Assembly (NCBI RefSeq): GCF_007678255.1
Contig: NZ_VEED01000001.1
Span: forward strand, 310,001-374,000
From: Bacillus sp. X1(2014)
GTDB lineage: Bacteria > Bacillota > Bacilli > Bacillales_B > DSM-18226
DNA length: 64,000 bases
Direction: 5' to 3'
Shown: positions 39,074-47,195 of the stretch, one piece after another
Position numbering within the stretch: position 1 is the stretch's first letter
Layout: every line of letters begins with the position of its first letter
Notes under the pieces: model-generated
Database searches by the model: none
What the model saw: only the letters and a program-made list of their open reading frames with translations
Told to the model about the DNA's origin: nothing
Made by a program: the position numbers and the translations under genes

Positions 39074-39088
39074 ATAAAATTATTATAA
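39074..39088. promoter_or_regulatory. Candidate PerR box upstream of fur
   Basis: ATAAAAT-T-ATTATAA matches the PerR consensus TTATAATNATTATAA at 12 of 14 positions, 63 bases before the fur start. B. subtilis fur is PerR-controlled. Confidence 0.5.
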
Positions 39089-39129
39089 ATAACAATAAAC
39101 AATGATTGATAATAAGTATTATAAGATAA

Positions 39130-39777
39130 TCACTTTAAACTAGTTGAAGTTACGATGGTTTTCATTAACCATGGCGAAAGATAGGCCTCGATGCCGGATG
39201 CAGCAGATATAAATATCACAGCTATAATCAAGGCAAAAATATATCTCTTAAAAAAAGGAAGGATTGGCTGGGCATATTTTTTCATAAATTGTTTTTTAAT
39301 CATTCGGAGTGAGAAAATTACTGATAATGCTGCCATCATTATAAAGACCGGAATAATAATCAAATTCTGCGGTAATATGGAAACAAAGGCTAGCATAAAT
39401 CCCTGCCAGCCCATTTGACTGACTAGGAAACCAACAGTAAATCCCACTACCATTCCTTTAATAAATAATAGAATGAGAATAACCGGCAAACCAATGATTG
39501 AAATACCTAGAATCCACATGAGCCCAATAAACTTACTATTATGGAATAAGCTTTGTAAGAATAAATCACTGTCTTCGGCATCTTTTCCACTTGAGACCTG
39601 GCCAAAAAACTGGGATAAATAGTAGAATAAATCTTCCTTCTGGGTAATGCTCATACTATTTACTACAATGGCCCCAAAGATTACTCCCATCAAAAATAAG
39701 ACGACAATAAACAAAAATATTGAGGAATGCTCACGGAAATAACTAGCGGCATCGGACTGGTACAATCGTTTTTTCAT
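39130..39777 (-). CDS. spoIIM: Stage II sporulation protein M
   Basis: 215-residue polytopic membrane protein; with SpoIID and SpoIIP it forms the DMP septal peptidoglycan machine for engulfment. About five hydrophobic helices and the family stretch LGISIIGLPVILILLFIKGMVVGFTVGFL are seen. ATG 39777 has GTGGGAGGAAACGCAA. A sigma-E-type promoter lies just upstream, fitting mother-cell expression. Confidence 0.94.
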   Translation of the reverse strand: MKKRLYQSDAASYFREHSSIFLFIVVLFLMGVIFGAIVVNSMSITQKEDLFYYLSQFFGQVSSGKDAEDSDLFLQSLFHNSKFIGLMWILGISIIGLPVILILLFIKGMVVGFTVGFLVSQMGWQGFMLAFVSILPQNLIIIPVFIMMAALSVIFSLRMIKKQFMKKYAQPILPFFKRYIFALIIAVIFISAASGIEAYLSPWLMKTIVTSTSLK

Positions 39778-39814
39778 TTGCGTTTCCTCCCACTATTCTC
39801 GATTCAGTTAATAC

Positions 39815-39842
39815 ATTGTATGCCAGTCTAGTATTTCTATGA
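39815..39842 (-). promoter_or_regulatory. Candidate sigma-E type promoter of spoIIM
   Basis: Minus strand -10 CATACAAT is a perfect sigma-E match; the -35 (TCATAGA, 13 bases away) is partial, with a spacer one base short. Confidence 0.55.
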
Positions 39843-39869
39843 CCAAATTTTAATAGATTCCAAAATAAA

Positions 39870-39893
39870 CCCCGGTAACTTTTGCTACCGGGG
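39870..39893 (-). terminator. Terminator after the EndoQ-family gene
   Basis: CCCCGGTA / TACCGGGG stem followed on the minus strand by TTTATTTTGG, shortly after the yqxK stop. Confidence 0.75.
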
Positions 39894-39903
39894 GCATTTT
39901 TAT

Positions 39904-41067
39904 TTAATCTGAAATTTTTCCGTATTTCCCGCCGCCGCCAGCTGCTAGATTTACTTTCCCCTCTCTAGCTTTCAGGATTAGGTCGGCAATTCTTTCGGGG
40001 ACGACTTCTTTCAACCCATCATATGGAACATCATGTAAAATCGCCATTTCACTTCCAAAATGATCGACCAACTTCTCTAGTAAGCGAGGTCCTAGGCCAG
40101 GGATGAACTCAAGCGGGACCTGGTGAATATAGGGCGGACGATCTTCTGGCCCTTGATCAGCCGTTTTCAGTTCAAGGATTCTGTCAGCTACACCTTTAAT
40201 AATCTTGGTATTTCCACATTGGCTGCATATTTGATCGTCATCTGCTGCGGGATTTAGGCACTCTGCACAAACTGTCTTATGATATTTACCAAGCAATGGA
40301 TCAAGACCATAGTTTGCGACAATTTTCCGGCCATCTTCCTTCTTTAGTGCTTTCTGCAATTCTAAAAATGTTGGTTCTTTCATCGCTATAACTTGATATT
40401 CTCGAGCAATTTTTGCAAGGGAATGGGCATCAGAATTCGTTACAAAGGTATAATCATGCAACTCCTTAATTTGGTCTGCCATATTCGTATCGGAACTTAA
40501 TCCAAGTTCTACCGCATCAATCAAATCTGGGTCTAATACCTCAGTTAATGACTGATTGACACCTTTCCCATATAAGCTCTTAAAGGGCGTGAATACATGC
40601 GCAGGAATGAAGATTCCACCTAACTCTTTCACCTTCCTTTGCAAAGTGAGGCCTGAAGCATAAATCCTTTGAGAGCTTAGTTGAATATTTTTCAAGTGAC
40701 CTGACAGCCATGTGGAGAACTCCCTCATAACGGAAAGATTCGGAAAGTAACTCAGTAGATGAATTGGACCATTGCATTGCTCATCGTAAATTTCTAATTC
40801 CGAACCAGGTATTACCGTTAAATCACCAAATACTAAGCCCCCGTCTGGATGCTCTACTACATCTCCACTTTCAATAAGACTTTCCATTTCGAGAATGACT
40901 TCAGGTGAATGACTATCGATGATTCCCACCATATTAAGCCCTTTCTCATGTCGTGCGTGTTCAATGATATTCGTAAACGTTAATGACTTGGCCCCAGTGA
41001 TTTTTACTGGCTTCCCCGTCCAGGTCCGACCAATATGAATATGTAAATCTACATAGTAGCGATTCAT
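39904..41067 (-). CDS. yqxK: Endonuclease Q family protein (YqxK)
   Basis: 387 residues. N-terminal PHP-type metallohydrolase domain (YVDLHIHIGRTWTG; GIIDSHSPE; TNSDAHSLAKI), a zinc ribbon (CAECLN...CSQCG, about 270-290) and a C-terminal helix-hairpin-helix (FIPGLGPRLLEKLVDHFG). This architecture is endonuclease Q, which cuts 5' of deaminated bases; a Bacillus pumilus homologue has been characterised as such. It overlaps nudF by 4 bases, hinting at a shared nucleotide-damage theme. Confidence 0.85.
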   Translation of the reverse strand: MNRYYVDLHIHIGRTWTGKPVKITGAKSLTFTNIIEHARHEKGLNMVGIIDSHSPEVILEMESLIESGDVVEHPDGGLVFGDLTVIPGSELEIYDEQCNGPIHLLSYFPNLSVMREFSTWLSGHLKNIQLSSQRIYASGLTLQRKVKELGGIFIPAHVFTPFKSLYGKGVNQSLTEVLDPDLIDAVELGLSSDTNMADQIKELHDYTFVTNSDAHSLAKIAREYQVIAMKEPTFLELQKALKKEDGRKIVANYGLDPLLGKYHKTVCAECLNPAADDDQICSQCGNTKIIKGVADRILELKTADQGPEDRPPYIHQVPLEFIPGLGPRLLEKLVDHFGSEMAILHDVPYDGLKEVVPERIADLILKAREGKVNLAAGGGGKYGKISD

Positions 41068-41618
41068 TTATTTTTCAACGCCTCTTGCAACTGTAAATAC
41101 TGCACAGCGTAAATCGTTTTGGCATCATAGATCTTTTGCTCTTCCACATATTGAACCGCTTCTTCAAGGGTTAGTTCTTCAAGATTAACAAACTCGTCTT
41201 CATCAAGTGTGGCTGCATTTTCTTTCTTAGTCAGACCTGTTGCTACATAGACATGTACGATTTCATCGGCAAATCCTGGTGAAGTGTAGAAAGAGGTGAG
41301 CCATTCAAGGCTCTTACACTCATAGCCTGTCTCTTCTTCCAGTTCACGACGTGCACAAAGGGCTGGTTCTTCACCCTTTTCCAGCTTTCCAGCAGGAATT
41401 TCGACAATAGTCCGTTCCAGTGCTTTTCTGTATTGCTCCACCATAACTACTTTTTTGTCATCAGTCAGCGCTAAAATAGCTACAGCACCCGGATGCTTAA
41501 CGATCTCCCGCTTGGATTGTTTCCCGTTCGGAAGTTCAACGTCCTGTAAGTGAACACTGATTATTTTTCCAGAGAAAATCTCTTCGCTCTGGAGCGTTTT
41601 TTCTTCAAGATTGCTCAT
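41064..41618 (-). CDS. nudF: ADP-ribose pyrophosphatase NudF
   Basis: 184-residue Nudix hydrolase cleaving ADP-ribose. The Nudix box is intact (GKLEKGEEPALCARRELEEE, then TGY), with the following FYTSPGFADEIVHVYVA segment typical of the ADPRase subfamily. ATG 41618 has CAGGAGTGACCCTT; the GTG at 41627 overlaps that site. Co-transcribed with yqxK. Confidence 0.93.
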   Translation of the reverse strand: MSNLEEKTLQSEEIFSGKIISVHLQDVELPNGKQSKREIVKHPGAVAILALTDDKKVVMVEQYRKALERTIVEIPAGKLEKGEEPALCARRELEEETGYECKSLEWLTSFYTSPGFADEIVHVYVATGLTKKENAATLDEDEFVNLEELTLEEAVQYVEEQKIYDAKTIYAVQYLQLQEALKNK

Positions 41619-41688
41619 AAGGGTCACTCCTGTTCTATTCCAATAATCTGCTCATACATTTTACCATACTTTAATTGGAGGGTATGAG

Positions 41689-41820
41689 ATGAAGGTGTAC
41701 GTGCACGAAAAGGGAATCATTCTTGTCGGAAAAGGGTGGGAGATAGTTCAGAAACTAAAAGAATATAATAAAGATCATCTCACTGTTTCAGAATGGGTTG
41801 AAAAGGTCAATCAAAAATAA
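41689..41820 (+). CDS. mciZ: Mother-cell inhibitor of FtsZ, MciZ
   Basis: 43-residue peptide beginning MKVYVHEKGIILVGKGWEIV, clearly like B. subtilis MciZ (HxKGVVLVGKAWEI), which caps FtsZ filaments in the sporulating mother cell to stop further Z-rings. ATG 41689 has TTGGAGGGTATGAG upstream; an out-of-place ATG lies 5 bases earlier. A CATACATT -10-like sequence at 41653-41660 fits sigma-E, but the -35 is poor. The position between nudF and yqkF matches B. subtilis. Confidence 0.9.
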   Translation: MKVYVHEKGIILVGKGWEIVQKLKEYNKDHLTVSEWVEKVNQK

Positions 41821-41883
41821 TGCCTTTCGATTGTAGTCTGTCCTTTTCTTTATTAAAATTGTAGAAAAAGGACGGGTGATTTT

Positions 41884-42795
41884 TTGAAAAAGAGAAAACT
41901 GGGAAATTCAGATTTGTATGTAACAGAAGTAGGGCTTGGTTGTATGTCAATTGGAACCGAGGAGAAGACGGCACGAAAAATTATTGAGGCCGCACTTGAG
42001 GAAGGTATTAATTATTATGATACCGCTGATTTATATGATTTTGGTGAAAACGAAAGAATTGTTGGGGCAGCATTAAAGGATATACGTGAAAATGTGATTA
42101 TTGCCACCAAGGTTGGGAACCGCTGGAGCCAAGATAAGAAAGGATGGTCATGGGACCCGTCGAAGTCATATATAAAGGAAGAAGTCAAACAAAGTCTTAA
42201 ACGACTGGGCACAGACTATATAGATCTCTATCAGCTGCATGGCGGGACAATTGATGATCCTATTGAGAAAACGATTGAAGCGTTTGAAGAATTAAAATCG
42301 GAAGGCTTTATTCGCTATTACGGGATTTCATCAATTCGCCCAAATGTTATTAGGGAATATGTTAAAAAGTCTAGTCTTGTTTCAGTGATGATGCAATATA
42401 GTATCCTAGACCGCCGCCCTGAAGAAGAAGCACTTCCATTACTACAAGAGCATGGTGTAAGCCTTGTAACCCGCGGCCCACTTGCCAAAGGCCTTTTAAG
42501 TGACAAAATGCTGGAGAAAGTAACTGATAAGGGTTATCAAGACTATAGCTTAACCGAGTTGAATGAAGTCTTGCCAATGCTGAAGGAAAGACTAGCGGAC
42601 TCTCGTTCCTTTACAGAGATCGCCCTTCAGTATAATCTCGCAAATCCTGTTGTTGCTTCTGTTGTCACCGGGGCAAGCAGTCCAGAGCAAGTTAGAAGTA
42701 ATGTGAATGCAGTTAGAAGTCAGCCGCTTTCTGCTGAAGAAGTTTCTCTCATTAGAGAATTAACGAAAGTAAGTATCTATAAAGAACATCGTTAA
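41884..42795 (+). CDS. yqkF: Aldo/keto reductase YqkF
   Basis: 303-residue NADPH-dependent TIM-barrel oxidoreductase. Family features: KLGNSDLYVTEVGLGCMSIG, catalytic D and Y in YDTADLYDFGENE, K in IATKVG, H in QLHGGTID, and the NADPH-binding GASSPEQVRSN near the end. The start is a TTG at 41884 with AAAGGACGGGTGATTT. Substrate unknown. It stands alone with its own terminator. Confidence 0.92.
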   Translation: MKKRKLGNSDLYVTEVGLGCMSIGTEEKTARKIIEAALEEGINYYDTADLYDFGENERIVGAALKDIRENVIIATKVGNRWSQDKKGWSWDPSKSYIKEEVKQSLKRLGTDYIDLYQLHGGTIDDPIEKTIEAFEELKSEGFIRYYGISSIRPNVIREYVKKSSLVSVMMQYSILDRRPEEEALPLLQEHGVSLVTRGPLAKGLLSDKMLEKVTDKGYQDYSLTELNEVLPMLKERLADSRSFTEIALQYNLANPVVASVVTGASSPEQVRSNVNAVRSQPLSAEEVSLIRELTKVSIYKEHR

Positions 42796-42821
42796 AGGAG
42801 AGCGTTTATCCGCTCTCCTTT
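42794..42821 (+). terminator. Terminator after yqkF
   Basis: AAAGGAGAGCG / CGCTCTCCTTT with loop TTTATC, overlapping the stop codon and followed by TTTATC. Confidence 0.85.
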
Positions 42822-42854
42822 TTATCATTTCTTATTTGGCTGTGTTAAAACTAG

Positions 42855-42989
42855 TCTGTTGATTTCCGCTCCAGGCACTTCGCTTTCCGCGGGCGGTCCG
42901 GCGAGCCTCCTCGTCGCTGCGCTCCTGAGGGGTCTCCCCTGCCCCGTCCTCCCGCAGGAGTCTTCGTGCCTTCCGCTCCAATCAACAGA
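42855..42989 (+). repeat. Dispersed palindromic repeat family C, copy C2
   Basis: Terminal stem TCTGTTGAT / ATCAACAGA; the interior shares TTCCGCTCCA, GAGCCTCCTCG, GGGGTCTCCCCTGCCCCG, CTCCCGCAGGAGTCT and CCTTCCGCTCCAATCAAC with C1. Located between yqkF and yqkE. Confidence 0.85.
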
Positions 42990-43023
42990 GTCCAAAATCA
43001 AAATTAACCTTTAACACAGCCTT

Positions 43024-43278
43024 TTATTTAAATTCCTTCCAATTCATGCCGCTTTCATTTAATAGTTCTTCAAATGATTTGTTTTTTTCTTTTAATCTTC
43101 TTTCTTCTCGTTTTTTTTGCTCTTCTTCTTCTATTCTTTTTGCTTCTGCTGCTTTCAGCTGTTCCTGTTGTTCTTTTAATTGTTTAAATAAATTGGGATT
43201 GATCATATCGCCAAGCGTGACCGCTGAATCATCTTTTTTGGGTTTTGATTGATTTTTTTGTCTGTTTTGCTTTTTCAT
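43024..43278 (-). CDS. yqkE: YqkE-like protein (DUF3886)
   Basis: 84-residue, very charged coiled-coil protein (QLKEQQEQLKAAEAKRIEEE, KKREERRLKEKNK) ending ESGMNWKEFK, matching YqkE/DUF3886; function unknown. ATG 43278 has CGGAGGCATTTTGG upstream; the frame runs to 43299 without a site. Flanked on both sides by family C repeats. Confidence 0.82.
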   Translation of the reverse strand: MKKQNRQKNQSKPKKDDSAVTLGDMINPNLFKQLKEQQEQLKAAEAKRIEEEEQKKREERRLKEKNKSFEELLNESGMNWKEFK

Positions 43279-43342
43279 CCAAAATGCCTCCGTTGTCAAA
43301 ATTCCTTTATATTATATCATGTCAGCAAAGGTGCCCACAGAA

Positions 43343-43376
43343 AAAAGCAGGCTTTATTTTCTTGCTGCCTGCTTTT
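43343..43376 (-). terminator. Terminator after scoB
   Basis: AAAAGCAGGC / GCCTGCTTTT stem with TTTT tail on the minus strand, downstream of scoB. Confidence 0.75.
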
Positions 43377-43401
43377 CTATATTATTGGTTCTTTTAACTA
43401 G

Positions 43402-43444
43402 TCTGTTGATCTCCACTCCAGGCGGCTTCGCTCCAATCAACAGA
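43402..43444 (+). repeat. Miniature copy C3 of repeat family C
   Basis: 43 bp with the same TCTGTTGAT / ATCAACAGA ends and ACTAG flank as C2, but nearly all the interior deleted (TCTCCACTCCAGGCGGCTTC remains). Confidence 0.8.
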
Positions 43445-43453
43445 GCGGCTAAA

Positions 43454-44122
43454 TCAATAAGCTTCAATTTTCACATTTTCGTCCACTGATAATGCGGCTT
43501 CCGTAGAGTTGACAACTTCCTCAATCGTAAATCCTTTTGCTACTTCCACCAATTTAAGACCAGTGTCCGTCACATCCATGACTGCGCGCTCGGTGATAAT
43601 CCGATTGACTACCCCTTTACCTGTAAGAGGCAGCGTGCACTCTTTCAATATTTTTGATTCACCTTTTTTATTAACATGCTCCATGATTACAATTATTTTT
43701 TGAGCACCATGAACAAGATCCATCGCACCGCCCATGCCTTTTATCATCTTTCCTGGGATCATCCAATTCGCTAAATCGCCAGTTTCGGATACTTCCATTC
43801 CACCAAGGATCGCCAAATTGACATGGCCGCCGCGAATCATTGCAAATGATTCAGCGCTATCGAAATAGGCTGCACCACTAATCGCTGTAACAGTCTCTTT
43901 ACCAGCATTGATTAAATCGGGATCCACCTCGTCCGCACTTGGATAAGGCCCGATGCCAAGAAGACCATTTTCAGATTGCAAGACCACTTGTTTATTAGCT
44001 GACATATAATTGGCAACCAAGGTTGGCATACCAATGCCTAGGTTTACATAAAAGCCATTTTCGATTTCCTTCTCTGCCCTGATTGCAATTCTCTCTCTGA
44101 CAGAGACTTTTTCATTCGCCAT
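43454..44122 (-). CDS. scoB: 3-oxoacid (succinyl-CoA:acetoacetate) CoA-transferase subunit B
   Basis: 222-residue beta subunit carrying the catalytic glutamate in [11 protein letters not shown], followed by [19 protein letters not shown]. With ScoA it transfers CoA from succinyl-CoA to acetoacetate. ATG 44122 has AAGGGAGAGAGTACA; the frame extends to 44143. It follows scoA within about 25 bases. Other acyl substrates in this family (such as butyrate) cannot be excluded. Confidence 0.9.
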   Translation of the reverse strand: MANEKVSVRERIAIRAEKEIENGFYVNLGIGMPTLVANYMSANKQVVLQSENGLLGIGPYPSADEVDPDLINAGKETVTAISGAAYFDSAESFAMIRGGHVNLAILGGMEVSETGDLANWMIPGKMIKGMGGAMDLVHGAQKIIVIMEHVNKKGESKILKECTLPLTGKGVVNRIITERAVMDVTDTGLKLVEVAKGFTIEEVVNSTEAALSVDENVKIEAY

Positions 44123-44145
44123 TGTACTCTCTCCCTTCCCCAAAA

Positions 44146-44835
44146 CTATTTACTAACTGTCAATCTCTCAATTCGTTTTTCCTGTGTTCCTTCGATAATT
44201 GTTTGCACGTAGATACTTGGGGTATGAATAAAATTAGCATCTAATTCACCAATTTCATAAAGCGCTTCCACTTCTGCAATTGTTACTTTCCCAGCCGCCG
44301 CAATCATCGGGTTAAAATTCCGTGCCGTTTTGTGGTAAACAAGATTCCCCATTTTGTCACCCTTCCACGCCCTCACAAGACTAAAATCGGCCGTTAGTGC
44401 CTCTTCTAGCAGGTATTCTCTTCCGTTAAAAATCTTCGTTTCTTTCCCCTCTGCAACTGGAGTTCCTACTCCAGCAGGTGTATAAAATGCTGGAATTCCA
44501 GCCCCACCTGCCCTGATTTTTTCAGCGAGTGTGCCCTGAGGCGTTAATTCTACCTCTAGTTCACCAGTTAAAACCTGTCTCTCAAACTCTTTATTTTCAC
44601 CCACATAGGATCCAATCATCTTTTTGATTTGTTTATTATTTAGGAGCAATCCTAACCCCCACTCATCAATCCCACAGTTATTTGAAATGACCGTTAAATC
44701 CTTCACGCCTTTTTCTGCTAAGGCCAAAATCAGATTTTCTGGTATTCCGCACAACCCAAATCCACCAACCATCAAGGTAGCCCCATCATGAATATCAGCA
44801 ACTGCCTCCTGGAAGGATGTACAAATTTTCTTCAT
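44146..44835 (-). CDS. scoA: 3-oxoacid (succinyl-CoA:acetoacetate) CoA-transferase subunit A
   Basis: 229-residue alpha subunit with the CoA-transferase signature [30 protein letters not shown] and [17 protein letters not shown]. First gene of scoAB, divergent from the HMG-CoA lyase gene. Together the three genes make a short ketone-body or leucine-catabolic module: lyase yields acetoacetate, which ScoAB activates to acetoacetyl-CoA. Confidence 0.9.
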   Translation of the reverse strand: MKKICTSFQEAVADIHDGATLMVGGFGLCGIPENLILALAEKGVKDLTVISNNCGIDEWGLGLLLNNKQIKKMIGSYVGENKEFERQVLTGELEVELTPQGTLAEKIRAGGAGIPAFYTPAGVGTPVAEGKETKIFNGREYLLEEALTADFSLVRAWKGDKMGNLVYHKTARNFNPMIAAAGKVTIAEVEALYEIGELDANFIHTPSIYVQTIIEGTQEKRIERLTVSK

Positions 44836-44986
44836 GCTGTTTTCCCTCCCTCATCACTTTTTTCCTTTACTTATTTCTAGTAAAATACGAAAAAATCCTT
44901 TTATTTTGTCAAAATTTCTATTATTCTTGCTTTTTTGAAATTAACACCACTACAATGAAAGTATGATTATCGGAGGTGGAAAATGA

Positions 44987-45889
44987 ATGCTAAATTTACC
45001 TAAAAAGGTCACGATCATCGAAGTCGGCCCTCGGGATGGACTGCAGAATGAAAAGTTATTTGTACCAACTGTTATAAAAAAACAATTTATCAGCAGATTA
45101 AGAAATGCTGGTCTTCACGAAATGGAACTCACATCGTTTGTATCACCGAAATGGGTGCCTCAAATGAGCGATGCCGCTGAAATAGTAACCGACTGCCTTG
45201 TTGCTGATGACAGAAATATTGTTCTAGCTCCGAATCGTAGAGGGATTGACAGGGTATACTCTACCGATTGTCAGGCTGTTGCTGTGTTTGTTGGCGTCAG
45301 CAATAGCTTTAATCTTAAAAATATTAATAAAACAACAAAAGATAGTATGACGGAACTTGTACCGATCATTTCTGAATTAAAAGAGAAGAATTATTTTGTT
45401 CGGGCCTGCATTTCTACTGCTTTTTATTGTCCTTATGAGGGAAAAATCAATGAGAGTGATACGATAAAGCTTTGCAAGGAATTTGTTGACGCAGGGGTCG
45501 ATGAATTAAGTGTTGCCGATACCATCGGGATGGCAGCTCCAGATGAGTGCTTTGCTTTGTTTTCCCAATTGAAAAAGCTTTTTTCTCATACACTCTTAAC
45601 CGCCCATTTTCATGACACACGAAAGCTTGCCCTTGCGAATATTTTTGCCTCTCTCCAGGCAGGAATCGACCGATTCGATACCTCTGCCGGCGGACTTGGC
45701 GGTTGTCCATTTGCACCTGGTGCTTCCGGAAATGTAGCAACAGAGGACGTAGTTTATATGCTTGAACGGATGGGGATTGATACCGGGGTTGATTTGAATA
45801 AGTTGATTGATGCGATTGAAGTCGTACGCCCTCATCTTTCCAGACAAATTGAAAGCGGATACTATCGTCTGCATGCGCAAACTGTCTAA
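44987..45889 (+). CDS. Hydroxymethylglutaryl-CoA lyase
   Basis: 300-residue TIM-barrel lyase splitting HMG-CoA into acetyl-CoA and acetoacetate, the last step of leucine degradation. Motifs: VGPRDGLQNE (catalytic R and D), metal-site HFHDTR (H207, H209) and the signature GLGGCPFAPGASGN with active-site C240. ATG 44987 has CGGAGGTGGAAA. The homologue in B. subtilis (yngG) sits in a full leucine-catabolic operon elsewhere; here it is alone beside scoAB. Confidence 0.93.
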   Translation: MLNLPKKVTIIEVGPRDGLQNEKLFVPTVIKKQFISRLRNAGLHEMELTSFVSPKWVPQMSDAAEIVTDCLVADDRNIVLAPNRRGIDRVYSTDCQAVAVFVGVSNSFNLKNINKTTKDSMTELVPIISELKEKNYFVRACISTAFYCPYEGKINESDTIKLCKEFVDAGVDELSVADTIGMAAPDECFALFSQLKKLFSHTLLTAHFHDTRKLALANIFASLQAGIDRFDTSAGGLGGCPFAPGASGNVATEDVVYMLERMGIDTGVDLNKLIDAIEVVRPHLSRQIESGYYRLHAQTV

Positions 45890-45967
45890 ATTTACTTTCT
45901 GTGAATAATCGGTCTTCTACTAATGCATCTTATTAATTGAGACTAGCTTGAAGGGAGACTGATTATT

Positions 45968-46108
45968 TTGAGCCAAAAACGGGATAAAGGTTCCAGTCAA
46001 AAGGGAAAAAACTATGCTGAAACTGCAGGTGGAGGACAGCGAGTGATGGCTGCTGAAGAAGTCGAAAAAGCAATCCACCCTACCAAAAGACAAAACGCTG
46101 AGCAATAA
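45968..46108 (+). CDS. Small basic hydrophilic protein, 46 residues
   Basis: TTG-initiated ORF (MSQKRDKGSSQKGKNYAE start, then a GGGQRV turn, ending PTKRQNAEQ), lysine- and glutamine-rich with no hydrophobic stretch. GAAGGGAGACTGATTAT upstream is a fair ribosome site and a terminator follows 17 bases after the stop. It resembles small acid-soluble or coat-associated Bacillus peptides in composition only; no family is assigned. Confidence 0.6.
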   Translation: MSQKRDKGSSQKGKNYAETAGGGQRVMAAEEVEKAIHPTKRQNAEQ

Positions 46109-46125
46109 ATTTTTTTGTCAGCTCC

Positions 46126-46153
46126 AAAGCCGCTCGTTGGTGCCAGCGGCTTT
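46126..46153 (+). terminator. Terminator upstream of yqkD
   Basis: AAAGCCGCT / AGCGGCTTT stem followed by TTCT. It lies within the open frame before yqkD and rules out the long start at 46115. Confidence 0.75.
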
Positions 46154-46243
46154 TTCTATGCTAAAATTAAAACTGTTAATTTATGGGCGCTTGGAGCTTA
46201 TTTTTTTCATACCTTATATAAAAAAACACGGGAGGTGCCATTG

Positions 46244-47164
46244 TTGAAGAAGACACTCCGAACCTTGTTTGCCTTGTTGTTATTCTGGTTATCTCTTGGT
46301 TTGTATTTTACAAACCGCCTTATGTATATGAAAAAGAAGGATGAGGATTTAATTTTAAGACGGGAAAAAGAGGCTGGCAGGTATAATCCTGAGGAATTTG
46401 AATCCTTGCCGAAGCGGGAAATAGATATTTCTTCCCCTTTTGGTTATATGATTAAAGCTCTGCTCGTTGAACCGCACCAGACCAATCGTTATATCATTAT
46501 TTCTCATGGGGTAACCGAAACGAAAATTAATTCGATTAAATACGCTAATCTGTTTTTAGCGCGGGGGTTTAATACATTAATTTATGACCATCGCCGCCAC
46601 GGGGAATCCGGGGGCAAAACCACTAGCTTTGGTCATTATGAAAAATTCGATTTAAAAACTGTCGTCGATTGGCTCAAAAAAGAAAAAGGACCTCAGCTTG
46701 AACTGGGAATTCACGGGGAATCGATGGGGGCCGCTACCATGCTTCTCTATGCTGGGCTTCTTGAGGACGGTGCTGATTTTTATATTGCTGATTGTCCATT
46801 TTCGGATTTTAAGGAGCAGCTTGCCTATCTCATTAAAAGGGACTTTAAGCTCGTCCCTAGCCTTTTATTGCCGCTTGGTGATGCTCTTTTACGTCTGCGG
46901 GATAAATATTCGATTCGAAATGTATCACCGATTTCGGTCATTGAAAATATCAAACATCCAATTTTGTTTATTCATAGCCAAAAGGATGATTTTATTCTTC
47001 CGACCATGACAAAGGATTTGTTTGAACATAAAAAAGGGCCTAAAATGCTCTATTTAGCTACTAATGGCCGCCACGCTCAGTCCTTTAACGAAAACCGGGC
47101 TGATTATGAACGGGTAATTGATGAATTTTTACAAAAGTATGTTGATCGTGCCTTACCAAGCTAA
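46244..47164 (+). CDS. yqkD: Alpha/beta hydrolase YqkD
   Basis: 306-residue serine hydrolase with an N-terminal membrane anchor (about 5-24). The nucleophile elbow is HGESMGA, oxyanion region IISHGVTE and YDHRRHGESGGKTTS; the catalytic aspartate is likely in HSQKDDFI and the histidine in NGRHAQSF. The start is a TTG at 46244 (or 46241) after GGGAGGTGCCA. Matches YqkD of B. subtilis; substrate unknown. Confidence 0.88.
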   Translation: MKKTLRTLFALLLFWLSLGLYFTNRLMYMKKKDEDLILRREKEAGRYNPEEFESLPKREIDISSPFGYMIKALLVEPHQTNRYIIISHGVTETKINSIKYANLFLARGFNTLIYDHRRHGESGGKTTSFGHYEKFDLKTVVDWLKKEKGPQLELGIHGESMGAATMLLYAGLLEDGADFYIADCPFSDFKEQLAYLIKRDFKLVPSLLLPLGDALLRLRDKYSIRNVSPISVIENIKHPILFIHSQKDDFILPTMTKDLFEHKKGPKMLYLATNGRHAQSFNENRADYERVIDEFLQKYVDRALPS

Positions 47165-47165
47165 A

Positions 47166-47195
47166 AACAGACTGTCCAAAATGGATCAGTCTGTT
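47166..47195. terminator. Bidirectional terminator between yqkD and yqkB
   Basis: AACAGACTG / CAGTCTGTT stem followed by TTTTTC, with AAAA on the other side; convergent genes. Confidence 0.85.

Noticed and set aside
44836..44986. TTGACA-like promoter for scoAB in the divergent region
   Set aside because: A TTGACA is present on the minus strand but the only -10-like hexamer (TATTTT) is at 19 bases; too weak to list.
44983..45003. Six-codon ATG leader overlapping the HMG-CoA lyase start
   Set aside because: The frame shares the ribosome site with the real ATG at 44987 and could be chance; no evidence for attenuation.
46115..46243. N-terminal extension of the yqkD reading frame to 46115
   Set aside because: The stretch contains a terminator hairpin, lacks a ribosome site, and the strong GGGAGG site precedes the TTG at 46244.
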